22,271 nt of DNA from UBA4615 sp044368415 (GTDB taxonomy: Bacteria; Pseudomonadota; Gammaproteobacteria; Burkholderiales; Burkholderiaceae_E). Position 1 is the first letter of the stretch. Each line of letters opens with the position of its first letter. Location of the stretch: positions 1 through 22,271 of the forward strand of contig JBIPLJ010000067.1 in assembly GCA_044368415.1 (NCBI GenBank). Direction: 5' to 3'. Position numbers and translations under genes: made by a program. Below are positions 8,558 to 14,488 of the stretch, piece after piece. A model generated the notes under the pieces. The model was not told where the DNA came from, ran no database searches, and was given only the letters and a program-made list of their open reading frames with translations.

Positions 8558-8905
8558 TCAGCTACGCTTTTTGATGGCGGGCTTACCCGGGCTCACCGTG
8601 CTGGATGCCTCGCCGGCTACCTGGCGGCGCTGCTGAAGCTGGCCGATGGCTCCATCCGCCTCGAAGCTGCGGCCGGCCGCGATGTCTGCCAGACCGCGCT
8701 TCGCATCATCGATCAGCAGCAGGTGGATGCGCTCCCGCTCCAGCCGATGGTAATAGTCCAGCCGATCGGCGTCGATCAGGGCAACGTAGCTCTCACCATT
8801 CTTGGTGATGATCTTCTCGGCGCCGGCTTTGGCCTGGTCAGCCAGCTCGGACAGGTTGGCGCGTGCCTGGGTGAAGGGCACCACATCCCTGGCTGAAAAG
8901 CCCAT
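8558..8905 (-). CDS. Phd/YefM-family antitoxin
   Basis: A 115-residue antitoxin. Residues 6 to about 56 match the Phd/YefM DNA-binding domain (VVPFTQARANLSELADQAKAG, then KIITKNGESYVALID). The C-terminal half should wrap the toxin. A lysine- and serine-containing tail of about 25 residues makes it longer than the 80-90 residues common in this family. The ATG at 8903-8905 has a strong AAGGAG (8914-8919 on the opposite strand). The gene directly precedes the toxin with no spacer, the usual order for this family. Members repress their own operon by binding operators next to the start; a short TGCA-N8-TGCA palindrome lies at 8929-8944, but I cannot show that it is the operator. Confidence 0.87.
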   Translation of the reverse strand: MGFSARDVVPFTQARANLSELADQAKAGAEKIITKNGESYVALIDADRLDYYHRLERERIHLLLIDDAKRGLADIAAGRSFEADGAIGQLQQRRQVAGEASSTVSPGKPAIKKRS

Positions 8906-8928
8906 GGCCGACTCCTTGGAGGCAGGTT

Positions 8929-8944
8929 GCAGAATCCTGTGCAG
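8929..8944. promoter_or_regulatory. Short palindrome upstream of the antitoxin start (possible operator)
   Basis: TGCA arms flank eight bases about 24 bases upstream of the antitoxin ATG. Phd/YefM antitoxins autoregulate through palindromic operators in this position. Arms of four bases occur often by chance in this DNA, so the site is only a candidate. Confidence 0.2.
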
Positions 8945-9001
8945 TCTACGCCATTGGCTGGATCATGGAACACCGGGTGGCCCTATGGCGAGGCGCGCGC
9001 C

Positions 9002-9042
9002 CAGCTTCGAAGCGAAGCGGCTTCGATGACCGCTTCAAGCTG
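9002..9042. repeat. Imperfect inverted repeat (stem-loop) in the antitoxin-exported protein gap
   Basis: CAGCTTCGAAGCG at 9002-9014 pairs with CGCTTCAAGCTG at 9031-9042: a 12-base-pair stem with one bulged C and a 16-base loop that itself contains a GAAGC/GCTTC pair. It lies in the 192-base gap (8906-9097) between the antitoxin gene and the small exported-protein gene, about 55 bases after the latter's stop. No T tract follows in either direction, so it is not a standard intrinsic terminator. The rest of the gap shows nothing I can name. Confidence 0.45.
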
Positions 9043-9097
9043 CGGCCGGTTCACTGCAGGGCTGCAGGCGTCGCCACCAACGACGCGCTGCAAGGCA

Positions 9098-9358
9098 CTA
9101 CTGCTTGCCTTCGCGCAATGCCTTTTTCGCCTTCGAAATCTGCTCGGTGCATTGCATCGGACTGAGCGATGGCATATTGGCCTGCATCAGGTGCTTGTTG
9201 GCTTCGGTGCGTGACTCGCGCGTGTACTTGCCCTTGTCGCGCTCGATGTCCTCGCGCACTTTCTCGACACGCTCCTTGCAGTCCGCGGCTTGCGCGGAGG
9301 TTGCGAAGACGACGCTCAGCGGGATCGAGACCAAGACGACTCGAATGGCATGTTTCAT
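9098..9358 (-). CDS. Small exported protein of unknown function
   Basis: An 86-residue protein that I do not recognise. The first 24 residues form a clear Sec signal peptide: Met-Lys-His start, a hydrophobic core (VVLVSIPLSVVFA) and a likely cut after AQA. The mature part is about 62 residues, very rich in Lys, Glu and Arg, probably helical, with two cysteines (Cys27 and Cys70) that could form one disulfide in the periplasm. The ATG at 9356-9358 has a weak GGGAAG upstream. It lies 55 bases downstream of the AttH/CrtC-like gene on the same strand, so cotranscription is possible. It sits at the right edge of the AT-richer island; whether it belongs to the island or the host backbone is unclear. 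No function is proposed. Confidence 0.7.
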   Translation of the reverse strand: MKHAIRVVLVSIPLSVVFATSAQAADCKERVEKVREDIERDKGKYTRESRTEANKHLMQANMPSLSPMQCTEQISKAKKALREGKQ

Positions 9359-9413
9359 TTCTGCTTCCCGACAGGATTGACCGACTGACTCAAGCGTGCG
9401 GCGGGCGAGTCGA

Positions 9414-10838
9414 TCAGCGTTTCCGCTTCGGCGCGATACCGGCGATCGGCACTTCCCGGGCCAGGTCCTGCTCCGGCAGCGTGCGCATCAGCGTCGGCCC
9501 GCCGCGCGGCTGGAAGTACTGTTCGACGTAGGCCATGCCGATGCGCTTGCCTGCCGAGCCGCCTTCGAGCATGAGCATCGGACCTTCCCAGAACGTCATA
9601 CCGGTCTTGCTGACGAAGACCGAGTCGTCGACCAGCGACTTGAGGAAGAAGTTTCCGAAAGGCGTTTCCATCAGGCCTTCGGGATTCCATTGCTCGGCGA
9701 CGCCCTCCACGATGAACGAGCGCGTCGGCGTGAAGCGCATTTCGCGGTTCGGAAACCCGTACTCGATGCGGCCGTCCGGATGGATCATGCAGAAATGGTT
9801 GCGGTCGTGGACGGGGAGGTTGTCGGGGGGCAGGACCCAGTGGCGGAAGGCCATCATGCGGCCGTCGTCGAAGCGGAAGCTGAACCAGCGCCAGCGGCAG
9901 TTCTCCTGGTCCATCCCTTTGATGTTGCCCCACTGATGCTCGAGCCACACGCTGCCCTTCACCTCGACGGTGCGGCCGCCGAAGCCCACCTTGCCGGTGA
10001 AGGGCATGTTCGGCGCGATGTAGTAGTAGGACAGGCCGTGCATGGTCTGCGGGTTATAGCGGCCGCGGTCGTTGAAGCCTTCTTCCTCGATGCCGGTCGG
10101 CGTGCGCGGAATGTAGCCCGGTGCGCCGACGCGGATGTCGAGGTCGCACCACGGGTCCGTGGGGTTCTTCGAGCGCATCGTGAACATCCAGCGCTCGTCG
10201 TTTGCGTAATAGCGCTCGTCGACTGTCCAACCTGCTTCGTCGTTGCGCAGCAGGTACTGGAAATCTGCAGGCGACGTCGAATCGGCAGGAACGCGCGCCT
10301 CGAACGACGGGAAGTTGTTGAAGTAGTGGTACTTGCGACCTTCCTTGATCGGCGAGATCGAGAACACCGCCGGCAGGAAGCCGAAGCCTCCGGTCTTCGG
10401 GTCATAGCCGACCGGGTCGGTACCGAAGAAAAGCGCGTAGTCGTTGCCTTCGGCGTCCTTGCAGAAGCCCGACCAGTAATGCCACTCCCAGAACTGATTG
10501 TTCGCGTAGAACTGGCCCGAGTGGAACTTGTGGTCGCGCGGCAGCACGTACACCGGCTGCGGCGTGGTCACCACCAGTTCGGTGGACATCGCCAGGGGCA
10601 GCAGCGAATCCCGGGTCGGGCCCAGGGCCTTGGCCGGAAACCCCGAGGGGAGGATGGCGTTCGGCGTTCGGGCAGCCGGCGACTGTGCCGCCGCGGACCC
10701 GGCTGCGGAGAGGCCCGCAAGCGCGCCACCCATCCCCAGGGCAGCGCCCCGGGCCATGAAGCGACGGCGCTCCGGGGTGTCGTCTTGCACGGGGTCGGCG
10801 GCGCTCGATTCGGTGTCGGGGTGTTTGGCTTGGGTCAT
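9414..10838 (-). CDS. Tat-exported AttH/CrtC-type lipocalin-fold protein
   Basis: A 474-residue protein. The N terminus holds a twin-arginine signal: RRRFM at 24-28, then a hydrophobic Ala/Gly-rich stretch to about residue 52 (likely cut near AAAQ). The rest matches the two-lobed lipocalin-like AttH/CrtC family (carotenoid 1,2-hydratase relatives): many aromatic residues, QFYANNQFWEWHYWSG, and a core SVWLEHQWGN ... RWRWFSFRFDDGRMMAF. CrtC itself hydrates acyclic carotenoids; many AttH-type proteins have no known substrate. No other carotenoid gene is in the window, so a carotenoid role is not supported. The ATG at 10836-10838 was chosen over a TTG at 10913 because it gives a normal Tat leader; neither has a good Shine-Dalgarno. 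Tat export suggests the protein folds, perhaps with a cofactor, before reaching the periplasm. Confidence 0.8.
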   Translation of the reverse strand: MTQAKHPDTESSAADPVQDDTPERRRFMARGAALGMGGALAGLSAAGSAAAQSPAARTPNAILPSGFPAKALGPTRDSLLPLAMSTELVVTTPQPVYVLPRDHKFHSGQFYANNQFWEWHYWSGFCKDAEGNDYALFFGTDPVGYDPKTGGFGFLPAVFSISPIKEGRKYHYFNNFPSFEARVPADSTSPADFQYLLRNDEAGWTVDERYYANDERWMFTMRSKNPTDPWCDLDIRVGAPGYIPRTPTGIEEEGFNDRGRYNPQTMHGLSYYYIAPNMPFTGKVGFGGRTVEVKGSVWLEHQWGNIKGMDQENCRWRWFSFRFDDGRMMAFRHWVLPPDNLPVHDRNHFCMIHPDGRIEYGFPNREMRFTPTRSFIVEGVAEQWNPEGLMETPFGNFFLKSLVDDSVFVSKTGMTFWEGPMLMLEGGSAGKRIGMAYVEQYFQPRGGPTLMRTLPEQDLAREVPIAGIAPKRKR

Positions 10839-10919
10839 GGGAGGCTTGAGTCGGTGTTGGAAGGCGTGGCACGCGGATACGCTACCGACATACAGGGGAT
10901 GCTTTGATGACAATCAGCT

Positions 10920-10951
10920 AAGCGTGGCCGTCTTCGAATTCTGCCACGCTT
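10920..10951. repeat. Perfect 9-base inverted repeat between the AttH-like and DUF924 genes
   Basis: AAGCGTGGC at 10920-10928 and GCCACGCTT at 10943-10951 form a perfect 9-base-pair stem with a 14-base loop containing TTCGAA. It lies in the 159-base gap between the DUF924 stop and the AttH-like start, upstream of the latter. It could be an operator for the AttH-like gene or an RNA hairpin ending the DUF924 transcript; no T run follows it. Confidence 0.5.
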
Positions 10952-10955
10952 GCGG

Positions 10956-10976
10956 AAAACGGCCCGAACGTGCCGT
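10956..10976 (-). terminator. Weak intrinsic terminator candidate after the DUF924 gene
   Basis: On the minus strand, 22 bases after the DUF924 stop, ACGGC (10976-10972) pairs with GCCGT (10963-10959) across an 8-base loop and is followed directly by a run of four T. The stem is only five base pairs, so termination would be weak. It would end the WS/DGAT-alaX-DUF924 transcript, possibly together with the 9-base hairpin just beyond it. Confidence 0.35.
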
Positions 10977-10997
10977 CTGGCGCGCGGTCAGACCCTT

Positions 10998-11585
10998 TCA
11001 GAACCGCGACCCCGGCTGCGCGAGGAACGCGATCTCCTCGGGGGTGGAGACCCGCCCGAGCGCCTCGTTGCGATGGGGAAAGCGCCCGAAGCGTTCGACG
11101 ACCTCGCAGTGCTTCAGCGCCCACGCGAGGTAGCCGCCGGCCTGCGGATCGTCGCGCAGCGTGGTGAACAGACGCACCGCTTCGCGCTGGTCGTCGAGCG
11201 ACTCCGAATGCTCGAACGGCAGGTAGACGAACACGCGCTCGAGCGGCGCGAGCGCGCGGTCGCGGCCCGCGGCGACCAGGACGCGCGCCGTGGCGAGCGC
11301 GCGCGGATCGAGCGCGAACGCACGCGCTTCGCCGCGGAACAGGTTGCGCGGGAACTGGTCGCAGACCACGAGCAGCGCGAGCGCGCCGGCGTCGCTGCCG
11401 TCCCAGCCGGCCAGCCCGCCGGCGGCCGCCTCGTCGACCACCACGCCGAAGCGTGCGCGGATCGTGTCGTCGAAGGCCGCATCCTTGCGGAACCAGACCT
11501 CGCGCGCGCGGCCGCGCTCGGACGAGCCGGGCTCGCCGAACCAGAAGTCGAGGATCGCGGCGATCCGCGGATCAGTCGCGCTCAT
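10998..11585 (-). CDS. DUF924 family protein
   Basis: A 195-residue protein of the DUF924 family (PF06041), a cytosolic all-helical family without a settled biochemical role. Hallmarks are seen: ILDFWFG near the start, EVWFRKDAAFDDTIRARF (29-46), LLVVCDQFPRNLFRG (71-85), and RVFVYLPFEHSES in the middle. Length is normal and the gene looks intact. The ATG at 11583-11585 starts 10 bases after the alaX stop, so it is the third gene of the WS/DGAT-alaX-DUF924 unit. The context gives no clear hint of function, since the two genes before it belong to unrelated processes. Confidence 0.85.
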   Translation of the reverse strand: MSATDPRIAAILDFWFGEPGSSERGRAREVWFRKDAAFDDTIRARFGVVVDEAAAGGLAGWDGSDAGALALLVVCDQFPRNLFRGEARAFALDPRALATARVLVAAGRDRALAPLERVFVYLPFEHSESLDDQREAVRLFTTLRDDPQAGGYLAWALKHCEVVERFGRFPHRNEALGRVSTPEEIAFLAQPGSRF

Positions 11586-11595
11586 CCCGCGCTCC

Positions 11596-12327
11596 TCATG
11601 CGAACTCGATGGTGACGCGCCGCGTGCGCGCGCTCTTCTTCTCGATCTTCGAGATCCGCAGCGCGCCGATCTCGGCGGTGTTGGCCACGTGTGTGCCGCC
11701 GCAGGGCTGCAGGTCGACGCCGTCGATGCGCAGCAGCCGCACGCGGCCGAAGCCCATCGGCGGCTTGACCGACATCGTGCGCACCAGGTCCGGCTGCGCG
11801 GCGAGCTCGTCGTCGGTGATCCAGTCGATGTTCACAGCATGTGCGCCGGCCACCAGCCGGTCGAGGCCCGCCTGCAGCAAGTCCCGGTCGAGCGGCTCGA
11901 CCATCGCGAAGTCCATCCGCGCATAACCCGAGGTGATCGAGCAGCCGTCGACCGGATGCGGCACCAGCGCGCACAGCAGATGGGTGGAGGTGTGCAGCCG
12001 CATGTGGCGGTGACGGCGGTCCCAGTCGATGGTCGCAACGACGGTGTCGCCCGGGCGCAGCGCGGCGGCGGCCTCGACCGACTCGGGCGCCGGTACGTGC
12101 AGCGCGTCATCCGGCCCCGCACCGTCGGCGCGCGACTTGCGGGTGTCGCCGACGTGCACGACAAGCCCGTCGTCGCGCGTGAGCGTGCCGGTGTCGGCCG
12201 CCTGCCCGCCGCCCAGCGGATAGAACACCGTTCGGTCGAGCAGCACGCCCTCGGGCCCGACCGACAGCACACGCGCGGTGCAGTCGCGCAGGTAGGCGTC
12301 GGCGCGGAACAGGGCTTCGGTGCTCAT
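11596..12327 (-). CDS. Alanyl-tRNA editing protein, AlaX type
   Basis: A 243-residue free-standing homologue of the AlaRS editing domain, which hydrolyses Ser (or Gly) wrongly attached to tRNA-Ala. Zinc-ligand motifs are all present: HTSTH (His112, His116) and CGGTH (Cys209, His213). The N-terminal part has the glycine motif PLGGGQ (37-42) typical of the medium-length AlaX-M class. The ATG at 12325-12327 lies 8 bases after the WS/DGAT stop, and the DUF924 gene starts 10 bases after the alaX stop, so it is the middle gene of a compact three-gene unit. A translation-quality gene behind a storage-lipid acyltransferase is unusual and may only reflect local gene packing. Zinc and editing activity are inferred from the motifs. 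Confidence 0.9.
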   Translation of the reverse strand: MSTEALFRADAYLRDCTARVLSVGPEGVLLDRTVFYPLGGGQAADTGTLTRDDGLVVHVGDTRKSRADGAGPDDALHVPAPESVEAAAALRPGDTVVATIDWDRRHRHMRLHTSTHLLCALVPHPVDGCSITSGYARMDFAMVEPLDRDLLQAGLDRLVAGAHAVNIDWITDDELAAQPDLVRTMSVKPPMGFGRVRLLRIDGVDLQPCGGTHVANTAEIGALRISKIEKKSARTRRVTIEFA

Positions 12328-12335
12328 GAGACCCA

Positions 12336-13826
12336 CTAACGAACGGCGAACAGCACGTGCTCGAGCGCGACCGGATCGATCGTGCGGCCGAGCATCTCGG
12401 GGGGCAGCATCGCGACGATGGTCATCAGCGCATCGAACTGCGGCTGGAACGCGTCGATCAGCGCCTGTGGATCGGGGCACAGCTTGCGGTCGGCGATCAC
12501 GCCGAACTGCACGCCGCCGGCATAGGACAGGATCGAGACGCCCAGGCCGATGTCGCCCGACTGCGGCACCCAGAACATCATGCGGGACAGCCTGCGGCCA
12601 GCGAGCGACAGCGCCTCCTTCGGACCGGGCACGTTGGTCATCACCGCGGTCGCCTTGCCGGACAGGTACTGCAAGATCGGGTCCTGCACGAGCTTCGGCG
12701 CATGACCGACGACCTCCAGCAGCGTGTAGGCCAGCACCGCCTGGTAGCCCCCCTTCAGATCGACCATACGCCGGCGCACTTCCTGCAGCCGGGCGATCGG
12801 ATTTGCGATGCCGACCGGCAGCTCGACCGGCACCAGGCCGAATCGGTTGCCCAGGCGGATCGGCCCGTCGGTCGAACGCAGGTTGACCGGCACCATCGCG
12901 CGGATCTCGCAACCGTCGGTGTCCTCACCACGGCCGCGCAGGTAGGTGCGCAGCGCGCCCGCCACGCAGGACATCAGCACGTCGTTAACCGAGGCGCCGA
13001 GTGCGCGGCACACCAGCTTGACGTCGTCGAGCGGCAGCGGCTCGTTCCAGGCGACGCCCTTGGCGACGCCGGGCACGCCCTTGAGGCGGGTGGTGCTGTC
13101 CGCGGTCATCAGCGCAAGACGCGCCGCGTCGACGACCACACGCTGGCCGACCTGGGCGTAGTCCGCCAGCCGCTCAGGCTCGCCGGCGAGCTTCATCGAG
13201 CCGCCGATGGCAGCACCCGTGGCCTCGATCGCGCGGACCGCGCCCTGGGTGAGCGGCTGCAGGAACGGCCGCCACGGATTCGACAGCAGCGGCGCATCGC
13301 CGTGCTCGCTGCCGTCGCCGGCATCGAGTGTCCTGCGCGCCCGGCGTGCCGACGCGGGCGCGTCGTCGGTCAGGCTCAACATCACGCGGACCAATGCGAT
13401 GCCGTCGGCGATGCAGTGGTGGATGCGGGCGACCAGCGCGTCGGTGCCCCGATAATTGGAGACCAGGTGGAACTGCCAGAGTGGACGGTCGGCATCGAGC
13501 GGGGTGATCGCGAGCTCGGCGACGAAGGCCTGCAGCTGCGCATCGGTACCCGTGCCGTCCAGCCGGTGCCGCTGCAGGTGGACGCCGAGCTCGAAGCGAT
13601 CGTCCTCGACCCACCAGGCGGCGCCCGCGGCGTCGTACTCGACACGCTGGCGGAACCGGTCGAAGGCGAGCAGACGCTCGGAGATCACCGCACGCAGCGC
13701 ATCGAAGTCGACCGGGCGCTCGAACACGTCGATGCCGACGATCATCATCAGGTTGTTCGGGCGGTCCATCCGCAGCCATGCGGTGTCGACGCTCGACATC
13801 CGTTCCCGCCCCGTACTGACCGCCAT
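12336..13826 (-). CDS. Wax ester synthase/acyl-CoA:diacylglycerol acyltransferase (WS/DGAT family)
   Basis: A 496-residue O-acyltransferase of the bacterial WS/DGAT family, which joins acyl-CoA to fatty alcohols or diacylglycerol to make neutral storage lipid at the inner face of the membrane. The catalytic HHxxxDG motif is at 136-142 (HHCIADG), preceded by PLWQFHL (116-122). The N-terminal SSVDTAWLRMD and the later NDVLMSCVAGALR are also family hallmarks. Length matches the 450-500 typical of the family. The ATG at 13824-13826 is preceded by GGAGG at good spacing; an in-frame ATG ten codons upstream is less likely. It is divergent from the acyl-CoA-binding protein gene, a sensible partner that carries its substrate. 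AlaX follows 8 bases later. Wax versus triacylglycerol specificity cannot be read from sequence. Confidence 0.9.
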   Translation of the reverse strand: MAVSTGRERMSSVDTAWLRMDRPNNLMMIVGIDVFERPVDFDALRAVISERLLAFDRFRQRVEYDAAGAAWWVEDDRFELGVHLQRHRLDGTGTDAQLQAFVAELAITPLDADRPLWQFHLVSNYRGTDALVARIHHCIADGIALVRVMLSLTDDAPASARRARRTLDAGDGSEHGDAPLLSNPWRPFLQPLTQGAVRAIEATGAAIGGSMKLAGEPERLADYAQVGQRVVVDAARLALMTADSTTRLKGVPGVAKGVAWNEPLPLDDVKLVCRALGASVNDVLMSCVAGALRTYLRGRGEDTDGCEIRAMVPVNLRSTDGPIRLGNRFGLVPVELPVGIANPIARLQEVRRRMVDLKGGYQAVLAYTLLEVVGHAPKLVQDPILQYLSGKATAVMTNVPGPKEALSLAGRRLSRMMFWVPQSGDIGLGVSILSYAGGVQFGVIADRKLCPDPQALIDAFQPQFDALMTIVAMLPPEMLGRTIDPVALEHVLFAVR

Positions 13827-13872
13827 CGTGCCTCCGGACCCGGCGCAACCGGGCACTCTGTTTCTTTGCGGC

Positions 13873-13878
13873 TATGAT
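13873..13878 (+). promoter_or_regulatory. Possible -10 element for the acyl-CoA-binding protein gene
   Basis: TATGAT at 13873-13878 differs from the sigma-70 -10 consensus by one base and would give a leader of about 35 bases before the ATG at 13919. No convincing -35 box lies 16-18 bases upstream. The site is in the 92-base divergent gap shared with the WS/DGAT gene. Confidence 0.25.
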
Positions 13879-13918
13879 ACCGCCACACCATCCACCCGAC
13901 CCCCGAAGAGGCGCCCCC

Positions 13919-14176
13919 ATGGCGGATCTCGCAACCCAATTCGCGCAGGCCCTGGCAGACTCGAAGACGCTCGCCGAGCGGCCCGACAACGCCACGCTGC
14001 TCAAGCTCTACGCGCTCTACAAGCAGGCCACCGATGGCGACGCGTCGGGCAAGCGGCCGGGGTTCACCGACATGATCGGGCGCGCGAAGTTCGACGCCTG
14101 GACAGAAATCAAGGGCGTCTCGAAGGACGACGCGATGCAGCAGTACGTGTCGCTGATCGAAGATCTGAAAGGCTAA
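13919..14176 (+). CDS. Acyl-CoA-binding protein (ACBP)
   Basis: An 85-residue four-helix acyl-CoA-binding protein, close to the usual 86-90 length. Ligand-binding residues known from the bovine protein are all present at a constant offset: Tyr31, Lys35, Lys57 and Tyr76, with YALYKQATDGD (31-41) and KFDAW (57-61). It binds medium- and long-chain acyl-CoA in the cytosol and delivers them to enzymes. The ATG at 13919 is preceded by GAAGAGG; an in-frame ATG at 13874 would add a proline-rich leader not found in the family. It is divergent from the WS/DGAT gene and ends tail to tail with the PHA-system gene, their stop codons overlapping. ACBPs are common in eukaryotes but patchy in bacteria. Confidence 0.93.
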   Translation: MADLATQFAQALADSKTLAERPDNATLLKLYALYKQATDGDASGKRPGFTDMIGRAKFDAWTEIKGVSKDDAMQQYVSLIEDLKG

Positions 14177-14448
14177 GCGAAGTACGCGTCGAAGTTGCGG
14201 TGGATCGTCTCCTCGATCCGCCCCTTGAACGCTGATAACAGGAAGCCGAGGTTCGCGTTCAGTTCGACGTGGCCCTTCAGCACCACCAGCTCGCCGCTGA
14301 CGCCGGTACGCGCAAAGCGCAGGGTGTTGCCGTCCCACTCGCTGGACATGCCGAACTCGCGCTCCATCTCCTCGGCCACCCGTTCGGCGGCCGCTCTCGC
14401 CTTCTTCAGGCCCAGGGTGTGCTCTCGTTTGACTTCGATCGTCGCCAT
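14173..14448 (-). CDS. Polyhydroxyalkanoic acid system family protein
   Basis: A 91-residue protein of the PHA granule-associated family (PF09650-type 'polyhydroxyalkanoic acid system protein'). It begins with the family pattern MATIEVKREHTLGLKKAR, followed by a charged helix (AAAERVAEEMEREFGM), a beta segment (SEWDGNTLRFARTGVSGELVV) and the end motif VELNANLGFLLSAFKGRIEE. Such proteins are found near PHA genes and are thought to act on or near granules; the exact role is unknown. The ATG at 14446-14448 has GGAGA upstream. It follows the D-2-hydroxyacid dehydrogenase stop by 40 bases and may be the last gene of the long minus-strand operon. The TAG stop overlaps the TAA of the convergent ACBP gene. 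No PHA synthase is in the window. Confidence 0.87.
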   Translation of the reverse strand: MATIEVKREHTLGLKKARAAAERVAEEMEREFGMSSEWDGNTLRFARTGVSGELVVLKGHVELNANLGFLLSAFKGRIEETIHRNFDAYFA

Positions 14449-14488
14449 GGTGTCTCCGGGTGTGCCCCGTTCCGGTGTTCCGGCCCGC

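Noticed and set aside
3600..9100. Flanking direct repeats or an attachment site for the restriction island
   Set aside because: I compared the two edges by eye and found only 7-8 base chance matches; no tRNA or integrase gene is present.
9396..10907. A 503-codon plus-strand frame opposite the AttH/CrtC-like gene
   Set aside because: Low-complexity His/Arg/Val/Ala protein with no motif; the minus-strand gene has a clear Tat leader and family pattern.
10918..11124. A 68-codon minus-strand frame overlapping the DUF924 C terminus
   Set aside because: Mostly within the DUF924 gene in another frame, with no usable ribosome binding site and an Arg/Gly/Ala-rich composition.
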